Assembly: GCF_004614235.1 (NCBI RefSeq)
Contig: NZ_SPVH01000002.1
Span: 62,001-126,000 of the forward strand
Length of the DNA stretch: 64,000 nt
Direction of reading: 5' to 3'
From: Brevundimonas intermedia
GTDB lineage: Bacteria; Pseudomonadota; Alphaproteobacteria; Caulobacterales; Caulobacteraceae
Positions 23,723-33,573 of the stretch are shown piece after piece. The first letter of the stretch is position 1. Each line of letters starts with the position of its first letter. A program made the position numbers and the translations under genes. The notes beneath the pieces were generated by a model. That model was not told the origin of the DNA. It did no database searches and saw only the letters and a program-made list of their open reading frames with translations.

Positions 23723-26700
23723 CAGATGTCCCCTCCCCGGCCGGTCGCGGGCGCCGGAGCGTTCGGATCGGTCAGGTCGCTGGTTTCGTCGTAACGCACG
23801 GCCCGATCAGAAGCGTTGTCGGGTGTTGTGGTCGGCTTGGGCTTTTTGCCTTGCGGCAGCTTCGAGGACAGCCAGCGGCTGACCACATAGAAGACCGGCG
23901 TGAAGATCAGGCCGAAGAAGGTCACGCCCAGCATGCCCGAGAAGACGGACGTGCCCAGCGATTGCCTCATCTCCGCGCCCGGCCCCGTCGCCAGCATCAG
24001 CGGCACGACGCCGAGGATGAAGGCGAACGAGGTCATCAGGATCGGACGCAGACGGGTCTTGGCGGCGGCGACCGCAGCATCGAACCGGTTCATGCCCTGC
24101 TCTTCTTCAGCCTGCTTGGCGAACTCGACGATCAGGATGGCGTTCTTGGCCGCCAAGGCGATCAGAACGACAAGCCCGATCTGGACCAGGATGTTGTTGT
24201 CCAGCCCCCTCAGGTTCACCCCGATGATCGCGGCGAGCAGGCACATCGGCACGATCAGGATGACCGCCAGCGGAAGCGTGAACGCCTCATACTGAGCCGC
24301 CAGCACCAGGAAGACGAACACCACCGCCATCAGGAAGATGACCGTCGCGCCCGAACCGGCCGCCTTCTGCTGATAGGCCAGGCCCGTCCATTCGTAGGAG
24401 AAGCCCTGGGGCAGGGTCTGCGCGGCCATGTTCTCCATGATCTGCAGCGCCTCGCCCGACGACACCCCTGCTGCGGCATTGCCCTGAAGTTCGGCGGCCG
24501 GGAACAGGTTGTAGCGCACGATCCGCGCCGGACCGGAATCGTTCATCAGGTTGGCCACCGAGCCGATCGGCACCATGGCCCCCGACGACGACTTGGTCTT
24601 CAGGTTGGCGATGTCGGCGATGTCGTCGCGCGCCGTCGGCTCCGCCTGCGCGGTCACCCGGAAGGTGCGACCCAGCATGTTGAAGTCGTTGACGTAGGAT
24701 GAGCCGAGATAGACCCCCAGCGTGTCGAACACGGCGCTGGGCTGGACGCCCATCATCAGCGCCTTGTCACGATCGACGTCGGCGGTGATGCGCGGCGAGG
24801 CGGTGTTGTAGGTCGAGAAGACCTGGCTGACCTCGGTCGGCGCCTGGGCGGCCGCGCCCATCATGGCGAAGGTCGCGCCTTCCAGCGGACGGTAACCGGC
24901 GCCTTCACGATCCTGGATCATCATCGAGAAGCCGTTGCCGGTGCCCAGACCTTGGACGGCAGGCGGAGCGATGACGAAGATCTGCGCGTCCTCGATCTGG
25001 CCCGTGGCCTGGGTGATTGCGCCGGCCAGGGCCGCGGCGGCCTCTTCCTTGGTGCGATCCTCGAACGGATTCAGGCGCACGAAGATGGTGGCGGCGTTGG
25101 AGCCGAACGAGAAGCTGGAGCCGTCCAGGCCGGCGAAGGCGATGGCGCCGTCGACGCCCGGGGTCTGGCGGATGATGTCGCTGGCGCGGGTCATCACCGC
25201 TTCGGTACGGTCCAGCGAGGCGCCGGCCGGCAGTTGGATGACGCCGATCAGGAAGCCCTGATCCTGCTCGGGAATGAATCCCGAGGGCGTGTCGATCAGA
25301 CGCCAGGCGGTCAGGCCCAGCAGGCCGGCATAGATGATCAGCACCAGGCCGACCGTGCGCACCAGACGCGCGGTCAGACGGCCGTAACGGTCCGACAGCC
25401 AGTCGAAGCCTTCGTTGAACTTACGCCCAGCCCAGCCGCCGTAATAGACGACCGTGCCCAGGACGCCCGGCTTGCGGGCATGTTCGTGGTCCTTCTTGTG
25501 CGGCTTCAGCAGCAGAGCGGCCATGGCCGGCGAAAGCGTCAGCGACACGAACAGCGAGATGACAGAGGCCGAGGCGATCACCACCGCGAACTGGCGATAG
25601 AAGATGCCAGGGATGCCAGGCACGAACATGGTCGGCACGAACACCGAGACCAGCACCAGGCCGATGGCGATCAGAGCGCCGGACACTTCCTGCATCGACC
25701 GATAGGCGGCCTCCTTGGGCGTAAGCCCTTCGCTGATGGCACGCTCCACATTCTCGACCACGACGATGGCGTCATCGACGACGATGCCGACCGCGAGGAC
25801 CAAAGCGAACAGGGACAGGGAGTTGATCGAATATCCCAGCGCCAGCTGCACCGCGAAGGTGCCGACCAGGGCGACGGGAATGGCGATGATCGGGATGATC
25901 GCCGCGCGCCAGGTCTGCAGGAAGACCATGATCACGATGACGACCAGGATGACGGCTTCGACCAGCGTATGCTGGACCGACTCCACCGAGGCGGCGACGA
26001 ATTCGGTCGGATTGTAAGGCACGGAGATATTCATGCCGGCGGGCAGTTCAGCCTTCAGGGCATCGACCTCGGCCAGAACCCGATCGGCGGTGCCCAGCGC
26101 GTTCGCGCCCGGCTGCTGAACGATCGCGACGCCGACGCCGCGCTGACCGTCGAAGAAGCCGCGAATGCCGTAGTCCTGGGCGCCCAGTTCGATCCGCGCC
26201 ACGTCACGCAGATAGGTGACGCGCCCTTCGGCGTCGGTCTTCAGGATGACCTTGGAGAATTCTTCGGGATCGCTCAGACGGCCCTGAACCTGGACCGGCA
26301 GCTGGAATGAGGAAGCGTTGTTGGCAAAGGGCGGCTGGCCGATGGAACCGGCCGCGGCCTGGACGTTCTGGGCGCGCAGGGCGGAGACGATTTCGGGACC
26401 CGTCAGACCGCGCTCCGCCGCCTTGGCCGGGTCGATCCAGACGCGCATCGAATAGTTGCCGCCGCCGAACACCTGAACCGCGCCCACGCCTTCGATGCGC
26501 AGCAGGCGGTCCCGCAGCGTCGAATTGGCGTAGTTGCCGACATAGTCGTTATCCAGAGTGCCGTCGGGCGACGTCAGGCCCAGGATCATCAGGAAGCCGC
26601 TCTCGGCCTTGTTGACCACGACGCCCGTCTGGCGAACCGCCTCGGGAAGGCGGGGTTCGGCAAGAGCCACCCGGTTCTGGACCAGCACCTGCGCGGAATC

Positions 26701-27006
26701 GAGGTCCGTTCCGGGCTGGAAGGTCACGGTGATCGCCACCGCCCCGTCCGAGGTGGACGAGGAGGTGATGTAGAGCATGTTCTCGACGCCGTTCACCTCC
26801 TGCTCGATGGGGGCGGCGACGGTCTCGGCCAGGGTCTCGGCCGAGGCGCCGGGATAGGCGGCGTTGATGGTGATCGTCGGCGGCGCGATCTCCGGATACT
26901 GCGACAGGGGCAGCAGCGGATAGGCGGCGACGCCGATGATCGTGATCACCACCGCGATCACGGCCGCGAAGATCGGCCGGTCGATGAAGAAGCGGGAGAT
27001 GTTCAT
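23722..27006 (-). CDS. RND multidrug efflux permease (AcrB/HAE1 family)
   Basis: 1094 residues, slightly longer than AcrB because of a polar C-terminal tail after the last helix (KKPKPTTTPDNASDRAVRYD). It starts MNISRFFIDRPIFAAVIAVVI as usual for HAE1 pumps. The proton-relay aspartate pair is present in helix 4 (LVLAVGIVVDDAIVVVENVE). The trimer sits in the inner membrane and takes hydrophobic drugs from the periplasm and outer leaflet. It is encoded 3 bp after the adaptor gene. Confidence 0.96.
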   Translation of the reverse strand: MNISRFFIDRPIFAAVIAVVITIIGVAAYPLLPLSQYPEIAPPTITINAAYPGASAETLAETVAAPIEQEVNGVENMLYITSSSTSDGAVAITVTFQPGTDLDSAQVLVQNRVALAEPRLPEAVRQTGVVVNKAESGFLMILGLTSPDGTLDNDYVGNYANSTLRDRLLRIEGVGAVQVFGGGNYSMRVWIDPAKAAERGLTGPEIVSALRAQNVQAAAGSIGQPPFANNASSFQLPVQVQGRLSDPEEFSKVILKTDAEGRVTYLRDVARIELGAQDYGIRGFFDGQRGVGVAIVQQPGANALGTADRVLAEVDALKAELPAGMNISVPYNPTEFVAASVESVQHTLVEAVILVVIVIMVFLQTWRAAIIPIIAIPVALVGTFAVQLALGYSINSLSLFALVLAVGIVVDDAIVVVENVERAISEGLTPKEAAYRSMQEVSGALIAIGLVLVSVFVPTMFVPGIPGIFYRQFAVVIASASVISLFVSLTLSPAMAALLLKPHKKDHEHARKPGVLGTVVYYGGWAGRKFNEGFDWLSDRYGRLTARLVRTVGLVLIIYAGLLGLTAWRLIDTPSGFIPEQDQGFLIGVIQLPAGASLDRTEAVMTRASDIIRQTPGVDGAIAFAGLDGSSFSFGSNAATIFVRLNPFEDRTKEEAAAALAGAITQATGQIEDAQIFVIAPPAVQGLGTGNGFSMMIQDREGAGYRPLEGATFAMMGAAAQAPTEVSQVFSTYNTASPRITADVDRDKALMMGVQPSAVFDTLGVYLGSSYVNDFNMLGRTFRVTAQAEPTARDDIADIANLKTKSSSGAMVPIGSVANLMNDSGPARIVRYNLFPAAELQGNAAAGVSSGEALQIMENMAAQTLPQGFSYEWTGLAYQQKAAGSGATVIFLMAVVFVFLVLAAQYEAFTLPLAVILIVPMCLLAAIIGVNLRGLDNNILVQIGLVVLIALAAKNAILIVEFAKQAEEEQGMNRFDAAVAAAKTRLRPILMTSFAFILGVVPLMLATGPGAEMRQSLGTSVFSGMLGVTFFGLIFTPVFYVVSRWLSSKLPQGKKPKPTTTPDNASDRAVRYDETSDLTDPNAPAPATGRGGDI

Positions 27007-27009
27007 GGC

Positions 27010-28212
27010 TTAGCCGGCGGGAATGGAGTTGGCGAACGAGGCGCTGGACGCCGGGGCCGACTGGGTGACCGGGGCCTGCGACGCATCGGCCGCGACCGGC
27101 TGGATCTGACCGTTCTTGGGCGTAACCTTCGAACCCGGCTGAGCCGCGCGTTGCAGGCCGGCGATGATGACGCGGTCGGTCGGAGCCAGGCCCGAACGCA
27201 CGACGCGCAGGCCCTGGACGATCGGGCCCAGCTGGACGGCCTTGTTCGTCACGGTGCCGTCGGCGTTGACCACGGCGACGGTGCGGCGCGCCTGATCCGT
27301 GCCGATGGCCGAATCCGGCACCAGCAGGGCGTCGTAGGCGCCGGCGCCGGCGACCTGGGCGCTGCCGAACATGCCGGGGCGCAGGAAGCCGTCGGCGTTG
27401 GGCAGGATGGCGCGCAGGCGGATGACGCCCGAGGCGGTGTCCACGGCGTTGTCCGAGAAGTCGAGACGGCCGGTGTGCTTGTAGGTGCTCTCGTCCTGCA
27501 GGCGGACGTTGACCGTCGCGCCCTGATTGGCGCCGCCCTCACGCAGATACTTCAGCAGGACCGCTTCCGAACCGTCGAAGACGAAGTGGATCGGGCCGCC
27601 CGAGATGATGGTGGTCAGGACGTCGCCTGCCGACGAACCGCCGGCGATGACATTGCCCGGATCGACGCGACGGTCGGACACGCGGCCCGAGGTCGGCGCA
27701 GTGACGCGGGTGTAGTCCAGATTCAGACGCGCCGTGCGGACGGCGGCGTTGGCGGCGGCCAGATTGGCCTGGGCCGCATCGACGGCGGCCTTGTTGGAAT
27801 CATACTCGGCCTTGGACACCGCCTGCGAAGCCAGCAAGGTCTCGCTGCGGGCCAGGTTGGCGCGGCTCAGCGTGACCTGCGACTGCATCTGGGTCACCTG
27901 GGCCTGGGCCTGGGCCAGAGCGGCCTGGGCCGGACGCGGGTCCAGGGTGAACAGCAACTGGCCGCGCTGGACCATCTGACCGTCGCGGAAGTGAACCGCC
28001 TGGATATAGCCGCCGACGCGGGCGCGCACTTCAACGCTCTCGACCGCTTCGAAGCGGCCCGTGAACTCGTCCCAGTCCCTGACCTGTTGCTTCAGCGGCG
28101 TCGCCACCGTCACCGGTGGCGCGCCTTGCGCCGGAGCTTCCGCCTTGGGGGAACAACCATAAAGCGCACCCGTCGCCATGACGGATACGGCCGCAATCTT
28201 CAGCCCGCGCAT
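27010..28212 (-). CDS. RND periplasmic adaptor lipoprotein (AcrA/MexA-like)
   Basis: 400 residues. Signal peptide with lipobox LYGC (Cys at about residue 20), then the RND adaptor core: GRFEAVESVEVRARVGGYIQAVHFRDGQMV, a coiled coil (about 80-145), LDYTRVTAPTSGRVSDRRVDPGN, and the beta-barrel and membrane-proximal domains. It is the first gene of the pump operon. Two palindromes lie between it and the divergent TetR gene. The tail is Ala/Ser/Pro-rich and low in conservation. Confidence 0.94.
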   Translation of the reverse strand: MRGLKIAAVSVMATGALYGCSPKAEAPAQGAPPVTVATPLKQQVRDWDEFTGRFEAVESVEVRARVGGYIQAVHFRDGQMVQRGQLLFTLDPRPAQAALAQAQAQVTQMQSQVTLSRANLARSETLLASQAVSKAEYDSNKAAVDAAQANLAAANAAVRTARLNLDYTRVTAPTSGRVSDRRVDPGNVIAGGSSAGDVLTTIISGGPIHFVFDGSEAVLLKYLREGGANQGATVNVRLQDESTYKHTGRLDFSDNAVDTASGVIRLRAILPNADGFLRPGMFGSAQVAGAGAYDALLVPDSAIGTDQARRTVAVVNADGTVTNKAVQLGPIVQGLRVVRSGLAPTDRVIIAGLQRAAQPGSKVTPKNGQIQPVAADASQAPVTQSAPASSASFANSIPAG

Positions 28213-28278
28213 CTGCGCAATCTCCCTGTCGGAGGTAAAATCCCAGTCGTGCGGACAGAGGCCGATGGGGAGTCGGCC

Positions 28279-28298
28279 TTGTCAACGCGTGGTGACTT
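28279..28298. promoter_or_regulatory. Operator 1 between RND pump and TetR gene
   Basis: ttgtcaac, four bases (gcgt), ggtgactt. The left arm equals that of operator 2; the right arm matches at five of eight positions. Its centre is exactly 40 bp from that of operator 2. Confidence 0.5.
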
Positions 28299-28318
28299 AA
28301 TGGTCGGGGACGTGACGC

Positions 28319-28338
28319 TTGTCAACAGGCGTTGACAA
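28319..28338. promoter_or_regulatory. Operator 2 between RND pump and TetR gene
   Basis: ttgtcaac, four bases (aggc), gttgacaa: perfect 8-bp arms. It lies in the divergent promoter region, 45 bp upstream of the probable TetR start and 106 bp upstream of the adaptor start. This is a strong candidate site for the adjacent TetR protein. Confidence 0.7.
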
Positions 28339-28383
28339 AGCCATATGTGATCTACGGTTATTCACCTGTGGAGTGTCATCACC

Positions 28384-28953
28384 TTGTTATGTCCCGGCCC
28401 ACGCCCGAGAAACGCCGCCGCGACGCGCACGGCCATTCTCGATGCAGCACGCGAAAGGTTCGCGGCCGAGAGCTATGACGACGTGGGGATGCGCGACATC
28501 GCGCGCGACGTCGGCGTCGATGCTGCGCTGATCAGCCGATACTTCGGATCCAAGGACGACTTGTTCCTGGCCGCGCTGGACAGCTGCGGCGACGGCAGCG
28601 CCCTCATGTCCGGCGAGAAGGCCGATTTTGGCCGACGCGTGGCCCACGAGATCGTCTTCGAACCCAAGAAGGCCGAAAAGCTGAAGGGCATGTCGATCAT
28701 GCTGCGCTCCATCGGCTCGGCCAAGGCGTCGGAGATGGTTCAGAACACCTGCACCCAGCGCTTTTTCGGCCCGTTGGAAGACTGGCTCGCCGGACCGGAC
28801 GCCACCGTGCGCGCCCGGGTGCTGGCCGGCTTCCTGATGGGCATGTCGGTGAGCCGCGAGCTGGGCGGCGGCAGTTTCGATCTGGAGCCCGCCGAATGTG
28901 AACGGATGCGCGACCGGCTGGCCCCCATTCTCCAGGGTTTGATCGACGGCTGA
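28384..28953 (+). CDS. TetR/AcrR regulator of the RND pump
   Basis: About 189 residues. The TetR helix-turn-helix is clear (TAILDAARERFAAESYDDVGMRDIARDVGVDAALISRYFGSK) and the N-terminus PRPRNAAATRT is typical. The only plausible in-frame start is a TTG at 28384 (or a CTG at 28366); the nearby ATG at 28389 is in another frame. A rare start codon, or a small frame error near the 5' end, must therefore be assumed. It is divergent from the pump operon with two palindromes between them, the usual layout for an AcrR-type repressor. Confidence 0.82.
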   Translation: MLCPGPRPRNAAATRTAILDAARERFAAESYDDVGMRDIARDVGVDAALISRYFGSKDDLFLAALDSCGDGSALMSGEKADFGRRVAHEIVFEPKKAEKLKGMSIMLRSIGSAKASEMVQNTCTQRFFGPLEDWLAGPDATVRARVLAGFLMGMSVSRELGGGSFDLEPAECERMRDRLAPILQGLIDG

Positions 28954-28970
28954 TCTAGACGCGGAATGCA

Positions 28971-29002
28971 AAAGGGCGCGGAGGGAAACCTCCGCGCCCT
29001 TT
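28971..29002. terminator. Bidirectional terminator between convergent genes
   Basis: aaagggcgcggagg and cctccgcgcccttt form a perfect 14-bp stem with a gaaa tetraloop and A/T runs on both sides. It serves tetR on the plus strand and the MFS gene on the minus strand. Confidence 0.88.
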
Positions 29003-29022
29003 GTCTTGCCTGACACCAGGTC

Positions 29023-30297
29023 TCAGTGCGAGGCGGTCGAGACCACCTCAGCGCGCGGCTTGGTGCGGATGCAGGCGATGGCGAAGACCGTCAGGCCGAC
29101 ATAGCCCAGCATCGGCACGATGAAGGCCGGCTGAATTCTGCCTGCCGCATCGGCGATGTGCGCCGCGACCTGGGGCAACAGGGCGCCGCCGATGATGCCG
29201 AAGACGAGCAGGCCCGAGGTCGCCGAGGTCGGCGCGGTCGAACGCTCCAGCGTCAGGGTGAAGATGGTCGGGAACATGATCGAGTTGAACAGACCGATCG
29301 ACAGGACGGCATAGGCCGCCGTGGGGCCGCCGATCTGGCTCACGATCAGGCACAGGACGGCCGCCGCAACGGTGCAGCAGGCCAGAACGACGCCAGGGCG
29401 AACCTTGGTCAGGATGGCCGAGCCGATGAAACGACCGACCATCGCGCCGCCCCAGTAGAGGGCGACCATCTTGCCCGCCGTCTCGATGGGGGCGTTCAGG
29501 ACGTCGGGGCTTTCCAGAAAGTTGGTCAGCATGCCGCCGATGGCGACTTCCGATCCGACATAAAGGAAGATGGCCAGGGCGCCGAAGACGGCCCAGGGCG
29601 ACGACAGCGCCTTCAGCGGCGAAACGGCGTTGGTCGTGGCGGGGGCGGCGGCGTTGATCTTCTTGCGCGCCGTGAAGATGAAGACGGCGACCAAGGCGAA
29701 GAACGAGCCCATGCCCAGGAAGGCCATGTCGATGCTGCGCAGAGATTCCGTGCGCGTGGCCACGGTGACGACCGCGCCGGCGGCGAAGACGCCACCCGTC
29801 AGCAGGACGTGCGAACCCAGCCACGGACCAATCGTGGTGCCCAGCGAGTTGAAGGCCTGGGACAGGTTCAGACGGCTGGACGCGTTCTTGGGGCTGCCCA
29901 GTTCGGCGACCAGCGGATTGGCCGCGACCTGCAAGAGGGTCACGCCCGAGGCGATGACGAACAGGGCGATCAACACGCCCGGATACCAGTCGGCGGCCGT
30001 GGCGGCCGGCACGATCAGACAGCCCGCGACCATCACGATCAGGGCGCCGATGATCGAACGGCTATACCCCAGCTTGCTCAGCACCGAGGCGGCCGGCAGG
30101 GACATCAGCCCATAGGCGATGAACCAGGCGAAGGTCGTCAGGAAGGCCTCGGCGTTGTTCAGGTCGAACACGCGCTTCACCGCCGCGATCAGCGGATCGA
30201 TCAGCGAGGTGGCGAAGCCCCAGGCGAAGAACAGCGTGGTGACATAGGCGAAGGCCAGGCCCGCGCCCTGGCGTTTTCCGGCGTCCGGAACGGTCAT
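29023..30297 (-). CDS. FucP/GluP-type MFS sugar:proton symporter
   Basis: 424 residues from the ATG at 30297, with GGGGGA upstream. Twelve membrane segments are expected; the family opening is AFAYVTTLFFAWGFATSLIDPLIAAVK, followed by FLTTFAWFIAYGLMSLPAASVL. Characteristic FucP/GluP stretches are VTLLQVAANPLVAELGSPKNASSRLNLSQAFNSLGTTIGP. The family takes up glucose, galactose or fucose with protons at the inner membrane. It lies next to the maltodextrin receptor and hydrolases and probably imports glucose released by the secreted enzymes. Confidence 0.9.
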   Translation of the reverse strand: MTVPDAGKRQGAGLAFAYVTTLFFAWGFATSLIDPLIAAVKRVFDLNNAEAFLTTFAWFIAYGLMSLPAASVLSKLGYSRSIIGALIVMVAGCLIVPAATAADWYPGVLIALFVIASGVTLLQVAANPLVAELGSPKNASSRLNLSQAFNSLGTTIGPWLGSHVLLTGGVFAAGAVVTVATRTESLRSIDMAFLGMGSFFALVAVFIFTARKKINAAAPATTNAVSPLKALSSPWAVFGALAIFLYVGSEVAIGGMLTNFLESPDVLNAPIETAGKMVALYWGGAMVGRFIGSAILTKVRPGVVLACCTVAAAVLCLIVSQIGGPTAAYAVLSIGLFNSIMFPTIFTLTLERSTAPTSATSGLLVFGIIGGALLPQVAAHIADAAGRIQPAFIVPMLGYVGLTVFAIACIRTKPRAEVVSTASH

Positions 30298-30440
30298 GGA
30301 TGTGATCCCCCAGTGAACAAAAACGGCCGCGCTGTGCCCGCGCGGTTCTCGCAGGGCTTGGTTCCGACATCGCGCACCATGCGTCCAGCCGAAAAGCACG
30401 CTCTGTAACGAAACTTTTCCGTCATTCGACGGCGCGAGCA

Positions 30441-30473
30441 AAGAAAAGGGCCGCCTCGCGAACGCGGCGGCCC
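30441..30473 (-). terminator. Terminator of the TonB receptor gene
   Basis: On the minus strand GGGCCGCC and GGCGGCCC pair around a 10-base loop and are followed by TTTTCTTT. It lies 20 bp after the receptor stop codon. Confidence 0.85.
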
Positions 30474-30493
30474 AAGTTTGCTCAGGGGAGAAA

Positions 30494-33394
30494 TCAGAAC
30501 CGGTAGTTCATGCCGACCGCGAAGGTCCGGCCGTAGCTCTGATAGTCGATGGTCCGGCGCTCATCGCCGTTCTCGAAGGTCTTGAACGGCTCGTCCGTCA
30601 GGTTGTTGACCTGGGCCAGGATCGATAGACCCTCCAGCGGACCCGACTGGAACTCGTAACCGATCTGGGCGTCGACGACGGTCTCCGCCGCGACGGAACG
30701 CAGGGTGCGGCCATTGCCGAAACCGGCGACCTCGCCCAGGTAGTCCGACCGGTGACGGGCGGAGACGCGGGTCTGGAAGCCGTAACGCTCGTAATACAGC
30801 GTGCCGTTGATGACGGTTTCCGACAGGCCGGGCATGGTGGTCGGGGCCACGTTCGGATCGGGCTGGACCTCGCTGTCCGTCTGCGACGCGCTGAACAGAC
30901 CGCCGAAGCCTTCCAGCGCCGGATGGAACATGTCGAACGGCGCCGAGACCGAGAATTCCAGCCCCTTGATCCAGCCGCCTTCGCCGTTGTCGGCGCGGGT
31001 CGACAGGCCCTGGTTGATCACCGGCGTCACGCCGCCCGTGGGATAGCCGGTGAAATCAACGATCTCGTTACGGGTATAAACGTAGCTTTCCAGGTGCTTG
31101 TAGAACGCCGCCAGCGAGACGTAGCCCTTGCGGTTGGCGAAGTATTTTTCGAACGACAGATCGACCACATCGGCGATGTAGGGGCGCAGTTCGGGGTTGC
31201 CGCCGCTGGCGCTCCAGGGCGAGGCGTTGTCGGGCTGGGCCGTGTCGTTGTTGTTGGCGATGTTGAACGAGTAGTTCTGCGAGGCGCGCATGTCGTCCAT
31301 CCGCGGGCGCGCCAGGGTGCGAGCCACGGCGAAGCGGGCGAACAGGTCGTCGCCGACTTCCAGGATGAAGTTCGAGCTGGGCAGGATTTCCAGATAGTCC
31401 ACGCCGCCCGACACCGCGACCGTCTCGGACACGCCCGGACCGACCTGGCGGGCCGAGAAGCCGTCCGAGCTCTGATCGGTGTAGACAAACTGCATGCCGA
31501 CGTTGCCGGTCAGACGGCGGCCGAACAGGTTGTGATCGAGATTGGCGCGCACATAGCTGGTCGAAACCTTCTCGGTGACGCCCCAGTTGCCGGAAATGAC
31601 GTCAGCGTTCGGGTTGCGGATCAGGTTCAGCGCGCCGCTGTTGACCAGGCCGAGTGCGTCATAGCTGAGCACCTGCGAGATGCCGAGATAGCCCAGGTCG
31701 GTCGGGTCCAGCAGGAACTCGGAAGGCACCGCCAGATCGCCGCCGCCGGGGACGCCCAGATAATACTGGTCGTTGACGAAGGTCTTGGTGCGTTCGGAAT
31801 AGTTGAAGCCGAAGTCGATCGACTTGAACGGGGTTTGATGCAGTTCGCGGGTGGCCGTCAGGCGCACGGCCTTGATCTCGTCCTCGATGGACGGGGTGTT
31901 CATATAGCCGACCTGGCCCTCAGGGATCACGTCGCCGCCCCAGCCCTGCGGGCTGGTGAGGCGGATCAGCGTCGGATCGGCATAGTTGAGCTGGCTGGTG
32001 AAGCGCGTCACGCCGTCGTCGGTCAGTTCGAAGCCCAGGGTGTCCAAGGCGCCGTTGATATTGCGGCCCGTACCGGCGTTGGTCTCCAGGATGATGTCGT
32101 TGCGCTCGACCTTCGAGTAGTTGACGTCCAGACCCAGGGTCCAGTCGTCGCTGGCGACGAACTCGGTGTTCCAGCCGATGGCCGTGATGTTGCTGTCGCG
32201 CTTGTTCAGGTCGTTGCGGACCACGCCCTTGATGTTGTCCCAGGTGCCGGCGACGATCAGGCCGTCCTCGATCGTGGCGTCGGGACGCAGCGAGGGGGCG
32301 GGACGGCAGACGTTTGGCGTGGGGACGTTATTGGTGATCTGGCAGCCGCCGAGAACCGTGTCGCTGCGGCCGGGGCTTTCCGCAAGGCCGCCCCAATAGA
32401 GCGGGAACTCGATGCCGCGCAGGATCTGGGTGTTCTTGAACTCGGAATAGAAGGCGTCCAGCGTGGTGTGGAAGCGGTCGTTCGGACGCCATTCCAGCAC
32501 GCCCATATAGCCGTCGCGCTCAAGCTCCGAGGACATGACGTAGGGCTTGACGCCGCCCGTAACGAGCTGACCGATTTCGTCTTCATAGCCGGGACGCGCC
32601 ACCCGCGCGCCGCCGACCGTCTGGCCGAAGCGGTCGTCATTGATGTCGATGTTCGGATAGCCCCAGGCGTTGAACCGCTCGGACTGATAGGGCGAGCTCA
32701 TGTGGGCGTAACCCAGGGCGACGCCCAGCGTGCCGTCCAGGAACTGGTCGATATAGGAGATGGTGTAGCGGTCGCCCTTGTCGGTCGTGCCCGAGTTCAG
32801 GGCGCCGATGTCGTTCCACTCGTGGCGATAGTTCACCGCCAGGGCCTGACGGCCGTAGGCCAGAGGGCGCACGGTGCGCAGATCGACGGTGCCGGCCAGG
32901 CCCTGGCCCACCAAGGCCGCGTCAGGGGTCTTGTAGACGGTCACGCCGCCCAGCAGTTCCGACGGAAACTGGTCGAACTCGACGCCGCGGTTGTCGCCGG
33001 TCGTGACCAACTCGCGGCCGTTCAGCAGGGCGGTGGTGAAATCGGGGCCGAGGCCGCGGATCGAGATGGCCTGGCTGCGGCCGTCGAGGCGTTGCGAGGT
33101 CACGCCCGGCAGGCGAGCCAGGGATTCGGCGATCGAAACATCCGGCAGCTTGCCGATGTCTTCGGCCGAGATGACCTCGACGATCGAGGTGTTGTTGGCC
33201 TTGGCGTTGATCGACGCCTCGATGGAGCGGCGGATGCCGGTGACGACGATCTCGCCGACCTCGGTCGCCTGATCATCGGCCTGGGCCGTGGCTGCGGCGG
33301 TCTGGGCTTGCGCCGCGCCGACCGACATCATGGCGGCTGCGCCGAAGGCGACGCCGGATAGCAGGCGCGCGCGCCGGTTGAGACGTTGGAACAT
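30494..33394 (-). CDS. TonB-dependent receptor for malto-oligosaccharides (MalA-like)
   Basis: 966 residues from ATG 33394; an ATG two codons upstream directly abuts the GGGAGG ribosome-binding site, so the inner ATG has the better spacing. Signal peptide (LLSGVAFGAAAMMSVGAAQA), TonB box (EIVVTG), then the plug domain (SAEDIGKLPDVSIAESLARLPGV ... AISIRGLGPDFTTALLNGRE) of the Caulobacter/Xanthomonas TonB class. A 22-strand barrel follows, ending GRTFAVGMNYRF with the terminal Phe of outer-membrane proteins. It would import maltodextrins across the outer membrane. It is divergent from the amylase gene, as in the Caulobacter mal locus, where MalA transports maltodextrins. Substrate assignment is by context. 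Confidence 0.88.
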   Translation of the reverse strand: MFQRLNRRARLLSGVAFGAAAMMSVGAAQAQTAAATAQADDQATEVGEIVVTGIRRSIEASINAKANNTSIVEVISAEDIGKLPDVSIAESLARLPGVTSQRLDGRSQAISIRGLGPDFTTALLNGRELVTTGDNRGVEFDQFPSELLGGVTVYKTPDAALVGQGLAGTVDLRTVRPLAYGRQALAVNYRHEWNDIGALNSGTTDKGDRYTISYIDQFLDGTLGVALGYAHMSSPYQSERFNAWGYPNIDINDDRFGQTVGGARVARPGYEDEIGQLVTGGVKPYVMSSELERDGYMGVLEWRPNDRFHTTLDAFYSEFKNTQILRGIEFPLYWGGLAESPGRSDTVLGGCQITNNVPTPNVCRPAPSLRPDATIEDGLIVAGTWDNIKGVVRNDLNKRDSNITAIGWNTEFVASDDWTLGLDVNYSKVERNDIILETNAGTGRNINGALDTLGFELTDDGVTRFTSQLNYADPTLIRLTSPQGWGGDVIPEGQVGYMNTPSIEDEIKAVRLTATRELHQTPFKSIDFGFNYSERTKTFVNDQYYLGVPGGGDLAVPSEFLLDPTDLGYLGISQVLSYDALGLVNSGALNLIRNPNADVISGNWGVTEKVSTSYVRANLDHNLFGRRLTGNVGMQFVYTDQSSDGFSARQVGPGVSETVAVSGGVDYLEILPSSNFILEVGDDLFARFAVARTLARPRMDDMRASQNYSFNIANNNDTAQPDNASPWSASGGNPELRPYIADVVDLSFEKYFANRKGYVSLAAFYKHLESYVYTRNEIVDFTGYPTGGVTPVINQGLSTRADNGEGGWIKGLEFSVSAPFDMFHPALEGFGGLFSASQTDSEVQPDPNVAPTTMPGLSETVINGTLYYERYGFQTRVSARHRSDYLGEVAGFGNGRTLRSVAAETVVDAQIGYEFQSGPLEGLSILAQVNNLTDEPFKTFENGDERRTIDYQSYGRTFAVGMNYRF

Positions 33395-33573
33395 GGTCAT
33401 CCTCCCTGGGGCTGATCGCGATTCTGAGCGTCGCGATCTGAAACCGTCGCAAAAATATGCAAATCTTTGGCAAGGTTGCAAGCAGTTAATGTGAGCGCCT
33501 GATTTCGGCCCTCCCCTGGCGTCGCTTCAAGCCCTTACATACTGGACAAGCAGCAACGAACGGCGACGCTTAC

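Noticed and set aside
28389..28480. ATG start at 28389 for the TetR regulator
   Set aside because: The frame gives a plausible first dozen residues but then leaves the helix-turn-helix frame and becomes an Arg/Cys-rich nonsense stretch.
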